Shown here: positions 1 through 11,400 of the stretch, piece by piece
How positions within the stretch are numbered: the first letter of the stretch is position 1
Layout of the letters: each line of letters starts with the position of its first letter
Assembly (NCBI GenBank): GCA_905221605.1
Contig: CAJNDS010000424.1
Location: 684,978-748,977, forward strand
Reading direction: 5' to 3'
Length of the DNA stretch: 64,000 nt
DNA from: Symbiodinium natans
Taxonomy: Eukaryota > Sar > Dinophyceae > Suessiales > Symbiodiniaceae
The notes under the pieces: generated by a model
What the model was told of the DNA's origin: nothing
Databases searched by the model: none
What the model saw: only the letters and a program-made list of their open reading frames with translations
Made by a program: the position numbers and the translations under genes

Positions 1-378
1 GGGGGACCTTATTCTGAGTTTCTTTGATGAAGGAGGAGGAAGCCCGAAATGGCAACCAAGACCTGGGCTTGTAAAGGTCTATTACTTCGTCAGGGGCTGT
101 GTCCCCGAAAGGGGGATGATTGCCCTCGCTATGCTACGACCATCGGGCTTTCTGGTACGCGGAGCGTAAGCCTGATGGGCCCTGTCAAGCATTGTAAGCT
201 TGTCAAGGTACATCGAAGCCCGAGCGCCTGCGAATCCCTTCCTTTCCTTTCGGGGCTTGCAGCAGGTAATGCCGGTGCTGGCCAAAAGTAGGTGGTGTTC
301 ACCTACAGCCAAGAAACAGAACTAAGAGTCACTACGTCAGGCAGAGAGAGACTGTACAGCTCAAGTGCAAGAAGACGG
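1..378. other. 3' flank or 3' UTR of the LINE-like element
   Basis: This stretch lies downstream of the last open frame of the minus-strand retroelement. Short open frames exist on both strands, but none has a recognisable motif. No poly(A) or poly(T) tract, target-site duplication or telomere-like repeat is visible, so the 3' end of the element is either not marked here or lies outside the window. It is probably 3' untranslated sequence of the element. Confidence 0.3.
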
Positions 379-2292
379 TCAAGGTGACTGGTGGGCCGCC
401 GCAAGGCGCAGACGACCCGGGCGCGGCAGAGAGCCAGGGAGAGCCGGACCGCCGTCACGTAGCTGGAAGAAAGCCGCAGCGCCAGTACAGCGGGACACGA
501 CAGTGTGAGAGGCCCCCTCCCTTACGACCACCTGGACCGAGAGGTCCGCATCGACACGCTGCAGAACGGCCCTGGCGGCCGCGCAGGGAAGCCCCTTCCA
601 CCAAAGGGCTCCGGAGCTGCCAATGGCCTTGACAACCTGTCGAAGTGTAAGGCTGTGCCTGATGACGTGCAGTCGATGGACTGTGCAGGCCTGCTTGGAG
701 GCTGCTTGGCGGGGGCGATCCAGGAGGTCAGGTGCGCGCAGTTCGGCCTCTCTCCGAAGGTAGCGGCAGGCGTCCCATACGGAGCGGGACCAGGCGGGTT
801 CATGCAGGAGGACGCACCACAAGGGCCACAGTGCCGTCCAATCAGCACAGGCCTCCCAGAGGGCCGGCTCCTGCAGGCCTGGCCAGCGGGGAGAGGGTGT
901 GTCGTAGGCTTCATCGAAGGACCAGGTACGTGTCCAAGGCAGAGGAACATGGGGAAGAGGAACGCCAAGCGGTTCCAGCCGTGCGGCTTCTTGTGGCTGC
1001 TCACCTGCAAGGGGCTGGCTCCCCGGGAGGGCCGGGGCATTATCTTGTTCCTGCCGTCTCCATTGCTCCTGCTCAGTCGCAAGCTCCTGTGGGGTGGCGT
1101 AGCGGTCTTGATCCGTGGCCAGTCGCTGGACTGGAGTGGGCAGGAGCGGCCCATGCACCCTGAAGGGAGGAACACGCTGATGCCCAAGCTGTCCTGTGCG
1201 CTTGGTGGCAGCGCCCGGCACATACAGAGCCCCCACCACATGCCGTAAGCCAAAACGGCAAGCATCATGGTGCTCGATGTGGTATCGGAGGCGGGTCGTG
1301 GAGTGGAACTCAAAGAGACACCATCTGCAGACGGAGTCGCAGACGTACTGCATGCTGTCAGAGATCTGTCCGTGCTTGCGGTGGCGGTGGGTAGCCAGTG
1401 CGTGCTTGGAGGGCAGGGTCTGACCGCAGGAGCTGCATGTCAATTGAGTCGGGATGCCGATGACTCGCCGTGCTGGCTCACTGGTGCTGTGCCAAAGGGC
1501 CTTAACGGCGCGGAGGAGTGTACCGTGGCGACTGAGCCTTTGGCAATGCTTGAGGAGCCTGGGCGCGTCTCTGCTGACGGCGGCGCGGAGCCCGCGGGCC
1601 AGGAGGCCAGGATCCAGGCCTGCGGCTACCCATACCGTCTTGACCGCGGCAACGATATCGGTCGCCCAACGGACATCTCTCAGCCAAGCTGCCTCGAAAA
1701 TCTCCCAGACTAGCAGCGGTGCCTTTGTGCACAGTTGTATCAGCAGCCTGGTGCGGGCAATGATCAGAGCGTCTCCAGGCGACTGGACTGGCACGAGGAC
1801 TTCGAGGCTGGCCCCGCTCACATGATGCTGCAGCTCCCATGTGAGCCACAACTTCCGACGCACGCGGTCAACAAAACCGGTAAGAGCGGCCAAACTTTGT
1901 GCATGCGGTGCCAAGGCCGTGGCCAAGCTAGAGTACGCTGCTGGGAGCAGGCGGCCCGAAACCCAGGCAACCCTCAATGGCCACGGGAGTCTGGGCGACG
2001 AAAGAAGTGGACCGGCTGCTGTTTCAGCGCTGCGGCCTCTGCTAACAGAGTGCTCCACATCCCGTCGCCCGGTGTCACGAGGCAGCTGGGGCACTCCGAG
2101 ATACTTGTACTCCGGGGCAAAGCGAATCCGTTGACCTTGCTCCAAGTGGAGGCATGCGTCGCCTTGAAGCAGAGTGCCTCTGACCCCCGCGGCCCCAGGC
2201 CCTCTCGGGTCGATGAGGAGCTCGGTCTTGCCGGGGCCGAGGTTGACCCTAAGTCGGAATGCACGAAAGATAGTTAGGGTAATCGTTGCCAA
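379..2292 (-). CDS. LINE ORF2 C-terminal part: RT thumb and C2H2 zinc fingers
   Basis: This frame continues the reverse transcriptase after a frameshift at about 2280-2300. Residues 10-30 (FRAFRLRVNLGPGKTELL) and EYKYLGV at 61-67 match the region that follows the catalytic ADD in LINE reverse transcriptases. Residues ~80-280 are helical and uncharacterised. Two C2H2-type fingers follow: Cys286/Cys289/His302/His307, and Cys322/Cys325/His338 with His341 or 342. Such C-terminal fingers bind nucleic acid during target-primed reverse transcription in other LINEs. The final ~290 residues are not assigned. The first codon of the open segment is TTG, so this is not a separate gene but the tail of ORF2. 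Confidence 0.7.
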   Translation of the reverse strand: MATITLTIFRAFRLRVNLGPGKTELLIDPRGPGAAGVRGTLLQGDACLHLEQGQRIRFAPEYKYLGVPQLPRDTGRRDVEHSVSRGRSAETAAGPLLSSPRLPWPLRVAWVSGRLLPAAYSSLATALAPHAQSLAALTGFVDRVRRKLWLTWELQHHVSGASLEVLVPVQSPGDALIIARTRLLIQLCTKAPLLVWEIFEAAWLRDVRWATDIVAAVKTVWVAAGLDPGLLARGLRAAVSRDAPRLLKHCQRLSRHGTLLRAVKALWHSTSEPARRVIGIPTQLTCSSCGQTLPSKHALATHRHRKHGQISDSMQYVCDSVCRWCLFEFHSTTRLRYHIEHHDACRFGLRHVVGALYVPGAATKRTGQLGHQRVPPFRVHGPLLPTPVQRLATDQDRYATPQELATEQEQWRRQEQDNAPALPGSQPLAGEQPQEAARLEPLGVPLPHVPLPWTRTWSFDEAYDTPSPRWPGLQEPALWEACADWTALWPLWCVLLHEPAWSRSVWDACRYLRREAELRAPDLLDRPRQAASKQACTVHRLHVIRHSLTLRQVVKAIGSSGALWWKGLPCAAARAVLQRVDADLSVQVVVREGASHTVVSRCTGAAAFFQLRDGGPALPGSLPRPGRLRLAAAHQSP

Positions 2293-5200
2293 ACGACGAC
2301 ATGTGTCAGGGTTGCAGCAGGCACATCAGCTAGCACAACCAAGTCGTCGGCCCATGCAATAGGGCAGACTTGTGCCACCTGGTATCCTAAAGCCAGCGAG
2401 AGGCCGTGGTGGGCAATTCCTGCTTGGGAAAGCTGGTCAGTGAGGTGCCGAATCAGACATGCCATTACTGCGCCAAAGAGGATATCTGCTAGGCCGTCGT
2501 CCGGCCGACTGCCCCTAGCGGCGAGGATGGGATTCTTGTCGCCACGAAGAAGCCAGCTCGAGCCAGCGACACAGTCCTGCAGCAAGCAGGTTTCCGCAGG
2601 TGATAGACCCAACTGATCTAAGGCTCCAGCGTCCAGCAAGGACTGTAGCCAGGGGAGGATTTGTTGGCCCCGTGCTCGGCAAGCGTCCTCGCCGAAAAGC
2701 AGGCCTCTGTCGACTTCATAGAAGGCAGCTTGGACGTCAACGAACATGGCCGCGAGCGAGTGTCCGTTGCTCGCAGTCAGGCCGGTGGCAGCACGGTATG
2801 CTGTGAGTGCGTACCCGACGTGCATTCCGGGTTTGCCTCCCAGCTGGAGGGGCTGATACGATTGGACAAGGCGGCGTCCGACCGTGTTGCGAATGTGGCT
2901 GTGCCACAGTTTGGCAGCGCCATTGAGTAGGGCAATGGATCGATAGTTGGAGGGCAGGTGCGCGGGCCCTTTTTTATACAAGGCACAAACGATTGCATGC
3001 TTGAACTGTGGCGGCTCTCTGCCCTTAAGGGCCATCTTGGCCTGCAGGAGCCAGAGCCAGCGGCTCGCAGCTGCAGGCTGTGTTCTCCAGAGCCCGTTGC
3101 GAACCCCATCAGGTCCTGGGGCTTTGTCAGCCTTCTGCTTGCGGCATATGGCCTCGACGTCAGTGAGGCTGGGGACGGCCTGTACACAAGGGTGTCCTGG
3201 CGTCTGTTGCCACTCAGCATGCGTGTTTGCCAGTGCGGCAGGGGTCACAACTGTGCCGGCCTCTTGCTCACGGAATTGCTCCCGTAGTTGGGCCTGCGTA
3301 GCGAACCCTCCAGCGGCCTTGACACGTCTGCGGTCCGCGGCTCGACGGGATGCCCACCGGAGGCGAAGCAAGGCTTGGTCTGTGCGGCCAGTGGCATGCC
3401 AGCGCCCCGTAGCTGCAGCAAGGAGAGAGAGGAGGTGCCGGGCCTTATCTCTTCTCCCTAGAGTGTGTGCTCTCCTAGCCAGGCATCGCTCTTGTCGTGC
3501 CAACCGTGCAAAGAGGTGCCACGGTCGTGTCTGCTGCCTGGGGCGATGGTCTGGCCGCCTCCATGCCCGGAAGCATATGCGCAGCCACCTCCGGATAGCC
3601 TGCCGCCTCGCAGCTTCCTTGAGTGCCCGCACTCGCTTGAGCAGTCGCAGGGTGTTCCATGCCTCCCTACTAAGGTATGGCTGAGTGGGTCGCGCAACCG
3701 GACGCCGCGGCAGCCCCGCCACGGCCTTATCATAAGTGGACTGCAGGCATGCCACTTGCTCCGCGGGCGACATGCCGAGAAGCACCTCCCAGGGCGGCTG
3801 AACTCCCCAGACCTTGGGAGCTAGGCTAGCACACTCGACAGGGGAGGCCAATCGCCGGCTGACGCTTGGCGGTGTGGAGGGCATGGACAGTACCCCTTGG
3901 CTCGACAAGGGCATGTGATCCCTGGCACCCAGCAGGATGTCGAACTCCGGACATTGTCGGGTCTTGGAAAAGGTCCAGTGCTGCGCGGTTGTGAGCCAGT
4001 GGTCGAGCCGCTTCTGCAGACCTGAAGCATGCCTCCAGGTCCAACGTGGCCCGACGTGCACAGTTTCCAGAGTTGCTGGCGCTTGCAGGTTATGGTCACA
4101 TATTAGCTGGAACATGCGCTCATCGCCCAGTCGCGGGTCCGCTCCTGAGACGAGACTTCCGACCCTTTCCTGCATTTCATCCGCATGTGTGAAATCCGCA
4201 TTTGCATCGATGCCCACAAGGATAGCTGAACCTGCCGGAAACTCGCGTAGGCAGGTCGACAGTGCACCCCAGAATGCCCGAATCTCCGCCGGCGGTCGGT
4301 CGGCATGTGGTGCATGAGCCGCGACAATGACCACAGGTGGGCGCCTGCGAGCAGTGGAGACCGCAAGCAGACGGGGGGAGGAGTCATGGATCGTCCACGC
4401 CTCCAGTGTAGAGCAGTCCGGCAGCCAATCTGCTCTGACCCAGACCTCACACCCCCCTTGACCTGCTCGGTCTGCTCCCGAGCGCCAAGTCAGGAAGCTC
4501 CCTGTGGCCCAGCGGCCAGCGCGGGATCGGCATTCTTGCAGAGTCACTATGTCAGCCCGTAGCCGTTTCAGCTGTCGGCTGAGGTAGGCTCTGCGTTGGC
4601 CAGTGCCGGCCTTGTTGAAAAAGTGTGGAGTCACATCTTTGATAGTTTGGACATTGGCTTGAACCGCGCGAAAAGGGATCGTGTCAACGCGCTCCTGCCG
4701 ATCGCCGTTCTCTTGGCAGTCCGGAGTGTTGTGTGCAGCGGCATCCAAGTAAGGAGACGGCAGCCCCTCGGAGTCGGGGAAGCGCATGTGCATGGAACTC
4801 TGCCCCACTAGGGTCCCAAAGGGTACCAGCCACAGGTGTTCAGCCGATTGTTCCCAGAGGTCATTCCAGAGAGGTGTAAGAGGGCGGGGAAAGGTAGGCG
4901 AAGCATTGGTGCCCTTCGAGGCAAGTCCAGCGAGGCAGTCCGCTATCTCGTTGACCAGAAAGCCCGCATGCCCCTGAACATGAGCGAACTCGGTGGTAAG
5001 GCGAGACTGGACCGCCTGCCATGCGAATCGGGCGCCTCGCGCCCATGGGGTGGTAGCCTTCCCGTGCCCAGCAGCAACCTGAAGGGCCGCTTGATTATCA
5101 ACCGCAATGACAACTCGCTGAGGGCGTGCATGCCATGCGGCATAATTGGCATCAACCCACACACTGGTCCATAGGGCGGCTTGCTCGAGTGCTGCAAGCT

Positions 5201-5414
5201 CAGCAGCATACGACAGGAGGACAGGAGGAAGGTCCTTGGCCACAGCTTGGGGTCTGGCATTCATGGCGCCGTGTTCCCAGCCGATCCGGCACCACATGCC
5301 TCCCTGGAACCCCCAGACAGCAAAAGCCCATGCACCAACCCCATCACCCGACCATCGGTGGCGATGAGGAGTTGATCTGGGACTCCCCGGGTCCACACCG
5401 GATATGACTGCCAC
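2274..5414 (-). CDS. LINE ORF2 continued: RNase H, APE endonuclease, reverse transcriptase
   Basis: Positions are residues of this 1,046-codon open segment. RNase H spans about 20-165: the first Asp (ATDG) is in the preceding frame, then Glu72 (AAELAALE), Asp106 (IAVDNQAA) and HVQGHAG/NEIAD at 145-159. An APE-type endonuclease spans 246-503: Asn254, Glu294 (LQEC), GIDANAD at 401-407, the catalytic RLDHW near 471 and DH at 499-500. Reverse transcriptase starts near 740: KAPGPDG 764-770, YRSIALL 824-830, motif A FVDVQAAF with Asp893, motif B RGSRPDDGLADILF at 967-980 and motif C ADD at 1022-1024. The frame ends just after motif C by a second frameshift. RNase H ahead of endonuclease and RT is an unusual order, since it normally follows RT. 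Confidence 0.85.
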   Translation of the reverse strand: MAVISGVDPGSPRSTPHRHRWSGDGVGAWAFAVWGFQGGMWCRIGWEHGAMNARPQAVAKDLPPVLLSYAAELAALEQAALWTSVWVDANYAAWHARPQRVVIAVDNQAALQVAAGHGKATTPWARGARFAWQAVQSRLTTEFAHVQGHAGFLVNEIADCLAGLASKGTNASPTFPRPLTPLWNDLWEQSAEHLWLVPFGTLVGQSSMHMRFPDSEGLPSPYLDAAAHNTPDCQENGDRQERVDTIPFRAVQANVQTIKDVTPHFFNKAGTGQRRAYLSRQLKRLRADIVTLQECRSRAGRWATGSFLTWRSGADRAGQGGCEVWVRADWLPDCSTLEAWTIHDSSPRLLAVSTARRRPPVVIVAAHAPHADRPPAEIRAFWGALSTCLREFPAGSAILVGIDANADFTHADEMQERVGSLVSGADPRLGDERMFQLICDHNLQAPATLETVHVGPRWTWRHASGLQKRLDHWLTTAQHWTFSKTRQCPEFDILLGARDHMPLSSQGVLSMPSTPPSVSRRLASPVECASLAPKVWGVQPPWEVLLGMSPAEQVACLQSTYDKAVAGLPRRPVARPTQPYLSREAWNTLRLLKRVRALKEAARRQAIRRWLRICFRAWRRPDHRPRQQTRPWHLFARLARQERCLARRAHTLGRRDKARHLLSLLAAATGRWHATGRTDQALLRLRWASRRAADRRRVKAAGGFATQAQLREQFREQEAGTVVTPAALANTHAEWQQTPGHPCVQAVPSLTDVEAICRKQKADKAPGPDGVRNGLWRTQPAAASRWLWLLQAKMALKGREPPQFKHAIVCALYKKGPAHLPSNYRSIALLNGAAKLWHSHIRNTVGRRLVQSYQPLQLGGKPGMHVGYALTAYRAATGLTASNGHSLAAMFVDVQAAFYEVDRGLLFGEDACRARGQQILPWLQSLLDAGALDQLGLSPAETCLLQDCVAGSSWLLRGDKNPILAARGSRPDDGLADILFGAVMACLIRHLTDQLSQAGIAHHGLSLALGYQVAQVCPIAWADDLVVLADVPAATLTHVVVWQRLP
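4920..5372 (-). other. RNase H domain, split by a frameshift
   Basis: The catalytic acids are recognisable on both sides of the break: the first Asp in the upstream frame (LLIATDG), the others in the downstream frame. The conserved TDGSG turn is interrupted between 5349 and 5356. A single missing base there explains the shift. The domain lies N-terminal to the endonuclease, whereas LINE RNase H domains usually sit at the C-terminus. Confidence 0.75.
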
Positions 5415-8400
5415 GAGGTGCGGATATGCCTGGGGGCGGACCCGGGTAGTTCAGTGGGTATGTCATCCGCAATCCAGTGGCCGTAAGATGCTTCTTGCAG
5501 GCGTGCTGGTCCAGTCAGATCTACTAGCCAATCCCCATTATCACCTTTCTCCCAGGTCAGTCCCGGGGCTCCTCTTGGGCATAGGTAGCAGTCCCAGAGC
5601 TGGGAGCATAGTTGTCTCTGTCTAACCACAGTGGCTGGAACACGGACGCGGGTCGGACGGGTTAGTTGGGCCCAGCCAAGGAAGCAGGACAGGGCCAGTC
5701 GGCCTGGGTGTCGAGCAGGGGTTAATGTAGAGAGCACCCGGGCTGTCCGTGCATGCACATGGCTCCTGTCAGCGTCCCTGCCAAGGACAGGGACCGGCTG
5801 CAAGGCATGGATATGATCTCCATCGCGCGCGAACCAAGGTTGGCCCCGAGGTAACAAGTGACACGCTAGGGAGGCGTCGCCAACCAGGACCGAGGCCAAA
5901 GTGTCTTGCCGGCCCGGCACGAAGTGATGCCTCCCGTCGCAGAAGCCAGCGTAGACCCAAGCTCCCGGGAAGGTGGAGGCGAACAAGGGCAGGAAAGTTC
6001 TTAGCCTGGGACTCCAACGCTCGCCGGGGGGACCGTATGTGAAAACAGGACCTCGTCCATCGTGATGCCAAAGGCAGACTTGCGCGCCCGCGTGCAGGGC
6101 AAAGGGTCGTCTCCATTGGATATGGCCTGTGGGAGGCAGAGGCTCAGTCTGACCGGCTGCGACTAGGCTGCGGAGAAGTGGTCGCCACTGTTGCGGCACC
6201 CAGAGGAAGACGTCGCCATGACGCAGCCACCACAGACCAAGGTCATCCGGGAGGAGACCCTCGGGGCCGGCGAGCCTATCATCCGCATGCGTTTGCCGCA
6301 GGGCGGCATGTAGAAAGCGGCCCGGGATGGCCGGCGGCAGTGCGAGTGCTCGGACGCTGGAACCAGACATGACAAGCACGTGCACAAGGTCAGAGGACCG
6401 GCTGTTCGCAATCCAGTGTTGCACAATCCCAGCGTCTGCCGCAGCGACCTGCGTGTACCCAGGTTCCCTAAGCTCGGCCTCTGAGGAGACAACACGGGTG
6501 ATCTCATAGGGGCACCATAGGTACCGAGTAACCTCCGCTTGCATCCCAAGACCAGGGGTTGCCGACAGGATGGTTGCAAGGGCTAGGCAACGCAGAAAGC
6601 CGAACCCACGCCGTGTCTGGCACAGGGCCCCAAGGAATAAGGGGAACCATGTGCTGGGCCGATTTTGCGCAGAGCTCCCGGCAACCATGTGGAGGTTATC
6701 CAGCAAGACGTCACCGTTTCTTAAGGTCCGCACGAATGAGCCATCCGTAGGTCCACGCACGCAGTAGGAGTACGCCAACTCAGGCTCGACCTCTCTCCGA
6801 GAGATGCACCGGGGCGGCTGGGTCCAAAGAATGACATTGACCCTACCAGGGTCATTGGAGCGCAGACACAGGGATAGCCCCTCAGAGGGAATCCACGGAA
6901 CGGGATCCCAGCTAATGGTGTCATCCCAAGGCATGCTGGAGAACCTACCTTTTTTGGGGTGCCAGGTGGCGCCTGCCGGGAGGCGTGTGGTGCGCGGGGG
7001 CTGTAGAGGTCGCCAAAGGGTGACCTCGCCCGCTTGGGCCAGCACGAAGGGGTTTTGCCATATAGCATGGTGTCTTGCCTGAGTGGTGGTAAGCAGAACC
7101 TGCATAGGTCCCGGTACTCGTGTCTCCACAGAACCCCGAGCGAGGAATACATCCCCGTTGCGAAGGTACGGGTTTTGCCCCGTGACTCGTTTATGTCGGA
7201 TAGACAGAGGCCAGGAGAAATCATGCTGCGCGCCTAAGGCACGTGGTAGGCATGCGGCAGGCGTAGTGCGCAAGACAAGGCATGCCCGGGGCTCAACCTC
7301 CCCCGTGACGACGACACAAACCAGCGGTTCCGGTGGGCATGGCACCATATGCAGAGTGCTGAGGCTGATGGCCGGCCAAACCGGCACCCAGGGGCGTTCC
7401 CATTGCGGTAGCCCCTGTCGGAAAAAGGCATCAACATCAGTTTCGGATAGCCCTCCTGGGACCTTTAGTCCCCGGCGCTGTCCCGAAAGCGGGCAGAGGA
7501 ACTGAAGATCATGATACTGGTGAATGCCGATGGTATCCGGCAACGGCCGCCATGGCACAACTCCGCTCTGATGGAAAAGGCCGACGCGCACGGAGCGGGG
7601 GGTTACTAGAGGCCCGGGCCGATCGTGGATACTAGGTGACCGTGATCTGGGAGTGCCGGAACTATCTTCTTCGTCGGAGCCAGCCCCATTAGCGAGGAGA
7701 TGCATGCTCAGGATCGCCACCCCGAGCCAAGTTGGCCGCACAGAAAGGCCGAGTGTCGCCGCCAACAAGGTACGGATATAGGGATTAGGGGAGGCCCCAC
7801 TGAGCGTGGGTGGTAGCGGCTCCAAGAAATCCCCGTCCCTAGGTTGCGGCTCATGGGCGGTGTACACCGCCCCCCGGATGTGGTACCGCTGTGTCCAGCA
7901 AGGTGAGGTGCGATCGAGTCGCAGGCACACAATCCCGCCACCAACGGTGGAGTCAGGCAACAAGACATGACAGATATGGGCAGCTGTCGCACGCTGACAC
8001 AAGTGCAAACCTCGAAGAGGTATCCAAGGGCAAACTGTCCAGTCCTCCTGAGCTCCAGTCCATTCCCCGTCAAACCTGGACAGGGTGGGATTCCAGGTGG
8101 CGCCCAGTGGTAGCCAATCCTGTTTCGGCTCTTGGCCAGGTCTCCATAGGGTAATCGGGCAGGAACCTAGTACGCGAAAGGGCCGCTGCCAAAGAGTGTG
8201 ATGTCGAGCAGATGCGGCATTATGCACTCCCGCGGGCTGATGGCTCGAAGCCGCGCCGGAATCACGTGTCCAGCAAACGTCTCCGTGCCGTAAGCACGCC
8301 CTCCCATCCACATCGAATCGTGTGGCATGCGGTGGTGTCAAGTAGCCGCCAAACAGGAAAGTTTGTCGATCCCAGGGAATAGATTGCAGAACCAGGTGGC

Positions 8401-11400
8401 TCCGCAGAGTATCCCCGGACCAGACTAGGATGCAGATTAGAGGCGCAGGGGGGCATGGAACAAATTGCAGATGGGGAGGGCACAGTGCAGGCCATACCGG
8501 CATGAGAGGGCTGTGCCAATGCGAAAGGCTACGCCACAGTTCATGAGCGACATCTGCATCCCCATCTGCAAGGCCTCGCAAAGGGGAATATGTCCCATAA
8601 AGAGGGCAGAGCGCTTGGACGCTTTCAAAAGTGGTAATGTCGCATGTGTGGTTATGCGTCGGGAAAGCAGGCCGGCCTCGGTCATGGTACAGGCCTACCG
8701 GAACTGACTGAGGCAGGATCTCCGCGCCCGTGCCCCTGGACGAGGAGCTGGATCGCGATCTAGCCGTGACTGGAGGGGTTGACATCATGCAAGGCCGCGG
8801 GCTCACAAGTACCATCATTAGTGCCGCAGTCAGGCCTGGAAATCGCCTTCCAATGATCCCCCACCCAACAATCAAGGTGGCCAGCGTCCTCTCCTGGCTC
8901 GGTCTCGTGGCCGAACTGGTTGCGGGTTGTGGGAGTGGCTGGCACATGGAAGGACTGATGACATCACCATCTCTCAGCTGGAGGTCAGAGGTGCCTGCCG
9001 AGCCACTTTGAACATAGCCGGCTACCGCCCACGGACGATTGCCCCAGTGACGCAGCCGCCCGGCAATGTCCGCGGGAGACGTGAACCGGGGCCATGTTTC
9101 ACAGTAGGGTCCGGACGGGTCATAGACGAGAACATTGGCATGGGCTGCCTGATTAGAGACTGGCACAAGATGCGTGCTCGGCCCTCGGCTCCATGGGCAA
9201 GGGGTCCAACGTCCAGGGAAGAGGTCCGTAGTGAAGACACTAAACCTAGCGTCCCGTGGAGACCACGCAGTCCCAGCCGGGAGCCGACAGACCTTGACAT
9301 CACGCTCCGGGAACCACATATGACAGTGCATCGGTGCTGTGAGGATAAAGGGCCGTTGCCAAAGGGTAGCATGTCTCAGGGTGTCAGGTCTCGCCACTTC
9401 CACGACCCCTCCACGCTGCGCCGGGGCACCATCATCGATGGGTGCCGCATAGAATACGTCACCGTTCCGGATCGCAAAGAACCCAGGCCCATCCGGCTGT
9501 TGCAGGAGAGGTAGGTAGAGCTGAGAGAAGGGCCCAGGTGACATATACCTGACGGCTTCTAGGAGCCATTGACGCGTAACCATGGAAGGCAGACCCCAGT
9601 CAGTTGCAGACACGATGATGCATGCCATCTTAACATCAGGTGCTACCGGGACAACCGTGAGCAAGGGAGTCTCGAAAGCAGGCCAGACTGGCGTGGCGCT
9701 AGAGGCCCATGGAAGGTCATTGTGCAGACACATGAGCGTGATCTCTCGCCAGGTGCTTCGGGCGGGGATCTGAACAGCTTGGCTTTCACCTCGGAAAGGG
9801 CTGAAGTACCTAACCCAAACATCATGACGGCCCGCCGCAACAGACACGAGAGTGCGGTCGGCCGGGCGTTGATTCCACATAAAAGAACCGACCCCGACAT
9901 CAACAGCTTGACTGCGGAAGTGTGGGTTCCACATAGCGGAAGCCCCCTGAAGAAGGAAAATCCCACACCACCGAGGGTCATGAAGCAGAGCCAAGGCTAA
10001 GAGGACCCAATGAGCCGCACTTCCACGGGATGAGCTGCTGTGGCCAGGGTCCCGGTGCATGAAAGTTTCGGCAGTCGGCGATACGTGACTCAGGGTCCAG
10101 TGGACAGCCGTAATCGGGGGAGGAGCGGCTTCCAGAGCAATGTGCGCAGGCACATGTTCGGGTATGTCTGCTAAAAGGCAAATCTCCACAATCTTCCTGG
10201 GCGTGCATGAGCACATACGCACCGAGACAGCCGGTGTCTGTCCTTGCCATAGGATGTGCACAATGCTGCGTGGTTCAATACCCACTAGATCAGCCAGAGC
10301 GACCGGGCTTGGCCGGCGCGGGGCGAAAGGGGGCAGATTTCGACAGTCGCCATGGGCATGGCAGGACATGTGAAGTATGTGGTCCGCCTGATGCATAGCC
10401 TCCGCTGGCGTAGAGCCAAAGTAGAGCCCAACAATGGCTAGCGCCAGAGCCCTAGTCCACAGTCGGGTGTGGTCACCCGTGTGCCTCGACCAACTGAGGT
10501 CTGGGAGCAAGAACGGCAAAAGGAGAGAGGACAGCATGGTCATGTGGACCCCCGTCTGTGCCTTGCTGCTGGAATGGGATACGAGGCCTGCCGGGACAGC
10601 GGATGTCGTCGAGTTTGGCTCATCCGACTCCGATGGCTCGTACCAGGCAGAGAGGGGCCGTGGGTAAAAATGCAAATAGTCCCCATCCCGCAGCACAATC
10701 TGTGCCCCCAAGGTCGCGCCCACAGGAGGACTAATAGTGCCGCAGATGCCTCGTATCTGATACGAGCGCAGTTCGTCGCTGCACAATCGCGGCAATGCAC
10801 GCGCCCATAACCTATCGCCCCATCGCAAAAGCACCGCCGCGAGATCGGGGGAGGCAGCGCTGGCAATGAAATGCAGCGCGGTGCTGTCTGGCTGAGGCAG
10901 GACTGGGCACGCCTGGCAGCTACCGACGGCTAGGGCCCACGATTGGACAGCTTGATGCAGATGGGACAAGCAATTGTCCTGAATGAGTAGGTGGCAGACG
11001 ACCGGCTGTGCCTCAAGACAATGGTGATGCAGCTGGATGGTAATAGCAGTCCGAGGCCAATCGGGGGACTGTTGCCCCGCACCGTCCTCCGCATGATCCC
11101 TCCAAAGCCGCAACACCGTCTCTTGGAGATAAGCGTACTGCGAGGGGGTGGCGTTCCGGGTGGGGGTAGAGTCAGGGGATCCCCAAGTGGGCAGAAAGAC
11201 GGCATGCTCCGGAGTGGCACAGCTGCCTGCGGGCGCACTGGATACAGCGGGAACAAGACCGAGCATCAACCAGAGGAGCAAACCGTCGCAGACCAGACCC
11301 CGGCCAGAGCAGACCAACAAGATGCAGAGTCCGCCTAGAAGCTTCGCAGAGCGTCGCTTTGCGGTATTCGTCGTTGCCGGATCCTGTTGCAGGTTCACCG

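Noticed and set aside
522-1313. 263-codon minus-strand frame inside the LINE
   Set aside because: It overlaps the better-supported frame carrying C2H2 fingers and its composition is Pro/Ser/Arg-rich.
384-2362. Several plus-strand open frames opposite the LINE C-terminal part (for example 505-1248, 1735-2277)
   Set aside because: They are antisense to recognised RT and zinc-finger coding sequence and have no motif; high GC keeps them open.
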